From Bacillus wiedmannii (GTDB lineage: Bacteria > Bacillota > Bacilli > Bacillales > Bacillaceae_G), in the NCBI RefSeq assembly GCF_001583695.1, contig NZ_LOBC01000018.1:29854-93853 (forward strand): DNA of 64,000 bases, read 5' to 3'. The translations under genes were made by a program, and so were the position numbers. How positions within the stretch are numbered: the first letter of the stretch is position 1; every line of letters starts with the position of its first letter. This document shows, one piece after another, positions 61,402 through 64,000 of this stretch. Below the pieces are notes generated by a model. It was not told the DNA's origin and did not search any database. It worked only from the letters and a program-made list of their open reading frames with translations.

Positions 61402-62295
61402 TTATTTTAGTTTTTCACCGAATAAAGAACCCATTAAAGCAACTGCTGTTGTTGCCGTTCTGTTTCGCTCATCTAAAATCGTATTTACTTCAACAAACTC
61501 AGCAGATGTAACAATATCAGCTTCCGCTAACATTTCCATTGCTAAATGGCTTTCACGATAAGATAGGCCACCAATTACAGGCGTGCCAACTCCTGGTGCA
61601 TCATGAGGATCAAGACCATCTAAATCTAATGATAAATGTACACCATCAGTATGAGATAAATAAGCGATTGTTTCTTCCATAACAGCCGTCATACCCATAC
61701 GATCAATCTCGTGCATCGAGAATACTTTAATACCTTCATTGCGAATAAAGTCTTTTTCTCCTTCATCTAATGCACGTGCACCGATAATTACAACATTCTC
61801 TTTTTTCACCTTTGGATATGCCCCGTATAAATCTACAAGCGTTTGATGTCCATACCCTAAACTTGCTGCAAGTGACATGCCATGAATATTTCCAGATGGT
61901 GAAGTTTCTTCTGTATTTAAGTCACCATGTGCATCGTACCAAATAACACCTAAATTTTTATAATGTTTCGCAACACCAGCTAATGTACCAATTGCGATAC
62001 TATGGTCACCACCTAATACAAGTGGAAAACGTCCCTCTTCTATAATATGATCCACCTTACTTGCTAATTCGTTACATACAGTTGCAACTTGTGTAAGGTT
62101 TCTTAAGTTTGTATTTACATCTGCTTCTTTTTCTCTCTCTATACATATATCTCCTATATCTTTAACGTCATATCCAATTTCTTCAATTCTTTCAATTACG
62201 CCTGCATAACGGATTGCACTCGGCCCCATATCTACCCCGCGACGCATCTGTCCTAAATCCATTGGAACTCCAATAACTGAGATTTCTTTTTTCAT
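61402..62295 (-). CDS. rocF: Arginase
   Basis: This 297-residue enzyme hydrolyses arginine to ornithine and urea. Manganese ligands lie in GGDHS, DAHGDLN and SLDLDGLDP, the arginase signature motifs, and the substrate loop HGMS(L) is present. AAAGGGGGAT precedes the ATG. It is transcribed alone, away from other roc genes, as is usual near glmM in this group. Confidence 0.96.
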   Translation of the reverse strand: MKKEISVIGVPMDLGQMRRGVDMGPSAIRYAGVIERIEEIGYDVKDIGDICIEREKEADVNTNLRNLTQVATVCNELASKVDHIIEEGRFPLVLGGDHSIAIGTLAGVAKHYKNLGVIWYDAHGDLNTEETSPSGNIHGMSLAASLGYGHQTLVDLYGAYPKVKKENVVIIGARALDEGEKDFIRNEGIKVFSMHEIDRMGMTAVMEETIAYLSHTDGVHLSLDLDGLDPHDAPGVGTPVIGGLSYRESHLAMEMLAEADIVTSAEFVEVNTILDERNRTATTAVALMGSLFGEKLK

Positions 62296-62487
62296 AGATA
62301 GTATCCCCCTTTTATGCCTTCACTAAATATTTTAAATCTTTTATATAGTCTGACTCAACTCGACATTTTTCTGTATGGATATACAAATTATTCACTTATA
62401 TTCGCTTTAAAAACCAAATTTCAAGACTATTCTATGTATAAAGTTAACTTAATGAAACAACTACCATCATTATTATTAAATAATAAT

Positions 62488-62519
62488 AAAAAACACTCCT
62501 ACATTTAGAAGTGTTTTTC
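62488..62519 (-). terminator. Terminator of the glycerate kinase gene
   Basis: AAAACACTTCT pairs with AGGAGTGTTTT approximately around TACAT; it overlaps the stop codon. Confidence 0.6.
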
Positions 62520-63650
62520 TGATGCTATTTTCCATACTGCGGCAATATTCTTTGCTGTCATTTCGATATTCTCTTCCGCTACTTTATATGCCTCTTCTAA
62601 TGTCATAGGACTCGCTGTAATACTAAATACTGCATCGATTCCTTTTTCATGAACAGCTGGATAATTCGGAGATACAGATCCTCCAATAGCAATGACAGGA
62701 ATACGAAAATGCTTTGCACGCTCCGCAACACCTACAGGGGCCTTTCCATATGCTGTTTGTTCATCTATTCTCCCTTCGCCAGTTATAATTAAATCTGCAC
62801 CTTCTATATGCTTATTAAAATTTGTATAGTCTAATACAATTTCAATTCCTCTCCGCAAGCTTCCCTTTAACACTGCAATAACAGCTGCTCCCATTCCTCC
62901 TGCGGCTCCTGCGCCAGGTATTTCAGATACGTCGCAAGATAAGTATTGTTTAAGGATATTCGCATAATGCTTTAAATTCTCATCCAGCTCTTTCATCATC
63001 TCTGCATTCGCACCCTTTTGCCTCCCAAATACGAAAGATGCTCCCCTTATTCCAACTAACGGATTATCTACATCACATGCTGCTTCTATCTTTATATGCA
63101 TTAAGCGTGAATCCATGCATGAAAAATCAATAGCGACAATCGAATGTAATGTTCCTCCAGATGGCTCTATTACTTCCCCTTTCCCATTTATAAACCTGAC
63201 TCCTAAAGCTGACAACATACCTGCTCCGCCATCATTTGTAGCACTTCCGCCAAGTCCTAAAATAATGTGCTCAGCTCCTTCGTCTAGCGCATGTAGTATA
63301 AGTTCTCCTGTTCCTTTAGTCGTTGTAATAAGTGGGTTTCGCTTTTTAACCGGAACATGTTGTAATCCTGATGCTGCTGCCATTTCAATAAACGCTGTCT
63401 TTTTATCTTTAGACATACCGTAAAAGGCTTGTACACGTTCTCTAAGCGGTCCTGTCACATGAAGGGGTATCATTCTTCCATCTGTAGCATCCACAAGTGA
63501 ATCAACCGTTCCTTCACCTCCATCTCCAATTGGTATTTTTACGTACTCTGCTTTAGGAAAAATTGCTCCAAATCCTCTTTCAATAGCTTCACATACTTTT
63601 ATAGCTTTTAAGCTTTCTTTATATGAATCAGATGCAATAACAACTTTCAC
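62505..63650 (-). CDS. glxK: Glycerate kinase (GarK/GlxK type)
   Basis: This protein of about 381 residues has the family start KVVIASDSYKESL, the GDGGEGT loop, GLGGSATNDGG and ITGEGRIDEQTAYGKAP motifs of glycerate 2-kinases. I prefer the GTG at 63650 because the mature family begins MKVVIASDS and AGGATGGGG precedes it; an ATG four codons earlier is possible. It phosphorylates glycerate for entry to glycolysis. It lies just after the tRNA cluster. Confidence 0.9.
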   Translation of the reverse strand: MKVVIASDSYKESLKAIKVCEAIERGFGAIFPKAEYVKIPIGDGGEGTVDSLVDATDGRMIPLHVTGPLRERVQAFYGMSKDKKTAFIEMAAASGLQHVPVKKRNPLITTTKGTGELILHALDEGAEHIILGLGGSATNDGGAGMLSALGVRFINGKGEVIEPSGGTLHSIVAIDFSCMDSRLMHIKIEAACDVDNPLVGIRGASFVFGRQKGANAEMMKELDENLKHYANILKQYLSCDVSEIPGAGAAGGMGAAVIAVLKGSLRRGIEIVLDYTNFNKHIEGADLIITGEGRIDEQTAYGKAPVGVAERAKHFRIPVIAIGGSVSPNYPAVHEKGIDAVFSITASPMTLEEAYKVAEENIEMTAKNIAAVWKIASEKHF

Positions 63651-63723
63651 AATTATCCCCATCCTTTATTTTCTCGTTTTCTCCATTTTAAATGACAAAT
63701 ATGAAAGTTGTCTTTTTAAACAC

Positions 63724-63759
63724 AAAAAAAGCTTACATCATATGATGTAAGCTTTTTTA
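63724..63759 (-). terminator. Terminator of the tRNA operon
   Basis: AAAGCTTACATCA pairs with TGATGTAAGCTTT; T-run on the minus strand, just after tRNA-Ala. Confidence 0.85.
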
Positions 63760-63765
63760 TTTAGA

Positions 63766-63838
63766 TGGAGCCTAGCGGGATCGAACCGCTGACCTCCTGC
63801 GTGCAAGGCAGGCGCTCTCCCAGCTGAGCTAAGGCCCC
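63766..63838 (-). tRNA. tRNA-Ala (anticodon TGC)
   Basis: GGGGCCT/AGGCTCC acceptor stem, anticodon loop CTTGCAC (TGC), and GGTTCGATCC in the T arm. CCA is not encoded. Confidence 0.96.
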
Positions 63839-63848
63839 TTAGTAATAA

Positions 63849-63920
63849 AGCGGAAGACGGGATTCGAACCCGCGACCCCAACCTTGGCAAGGTTGTATTC
63901 TACCACTGAACTACTTCCGC
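63849..63920 (-). tRNA. tRNA-Gly (anticodon GCC)
   Basis: GCGGAAG/CTTCCGC acceptor stem, anticodon loop TTGCCAA (GCC), GGTTCGAATC in the T arm. CCA is not encoded. Confidence 0.96.
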
Positions 63921-63925
63921 GAAAA

Positions 63926-64000
63926 TGGTGAGCCATGAAGGATTCGAACCTTCGACCCTCTGATTAAAAGTCAGATGCTCTACCAACTGAGCTAATGGCT
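63926..64000 (-). tRNA. tRNA-Lys (anticodon TTT), cut by the window edge
   Basis: AGCCATTAGCTCAG, anticodon loop CTTTTAA (TTT), GGTTCGAATCC and TGGCTCACCA; CCA is encoded here, unlike the other two. The first G of the acceptor stem lies beyond the window. Confidence 0.94.

Noticed and set aside
1-64000. CRISPR arrays, prophage, insertion-sequence transposases or a resistance island
   Set aside because: No regular spacer-repeat array, no phage structural or integrase genes and no transposase could be recognised on either strand.

Overview
The window looks like origin-proximal chromosome of a Bacillus cereus group bacterium (B. cereus, B. anthracis, B. thuringiensis or a close relative). The evidence is low GC, strong GGAGG-type ribosome sites, the block tRNA / glycerate kinase / rocF / cdaA / ybbR / glmM / glmS with a glmS ribozyme, a bcr1-like repeat flanked by TTTAT, and an exact match to the parS consensus. 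I see no rRNA, CRISPR array, prophage, transposase or plasmid replication gene. Species assignment is inference from gene content.

1-9.1 kb: a small membrane protein, a parS site, an ABC-F ATPase behind a leader ORF and two hairpins that look like an attenuator, a cluster of three mini-genes, a HIT-like DUF4931 protein, a lytic transglycosylase, a DUF2334 protein, a lipoprotein and a TatD-type hydrolase. 9.1-18 kb: the most unusual part. Eight promoters (seven here, one at 2.9 kb) share CTTACA-type dyads, a GATAGT box and exactly 19 bp to the -10 hexamer. They drive three near-identical two-peptide gene pairs, a decayed copy, a possible small RNA, a 37-residue membrane peptide and a YxeA-like protein. 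Among them lie a YitT protein, a PH-domain protein, a LacI regulator, a PlsC acyltransferase, a DMT exporter with a divergent LysR regulator, and a molybdate sensor/regulator.

18-30 kb: molybdate modAB without modC, a GRP-family sugar transporter, proC and an aldo/keto reductase, two tandem oppA-like genes (the first behind a SAM-I riboswitch), a TetR/ABC-2 exporter unit, an AraC regulator and a YusW-like lipoprotein. 30-36 kb: an oppBCDFA operon on the minus strand behind a second SAM-I riboswitch. 36-43 kb: lipoproteins, a Bcr/CflA exporter, a large membrane protein, a half-size MFS protein and an FAD oxidase. 43-50 kb: an MDR oxidoreductase, metQNI behind a third SAM-I riboswitch, a bcr1-like repeat, an SDR, an ECF sigma/anti-sigma pair and a DoxX protein.

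50-64 kb: a DUF4256 protein, an S9 peptidase, a penicillin-binding-like serine hydrolase, then the conserved core: glmS under its metabolite-sensing ribozyme, glmM, ybbR and cdaA as one overlapping unit joining cell-wall precursor and c-di-AMP synthesis, arginase, glycerate kinase, and tRNA-Ala, tRNA-Gly and a tRNA-Lys cut by the window edge.

Three SAM-responsive leaders in 22 kb put a methionine-ABC importer and two oligopeptide-binding or transport units under one sulfur signal, which suggests coordinated uptake of methionine and methionine-bearing peptides.
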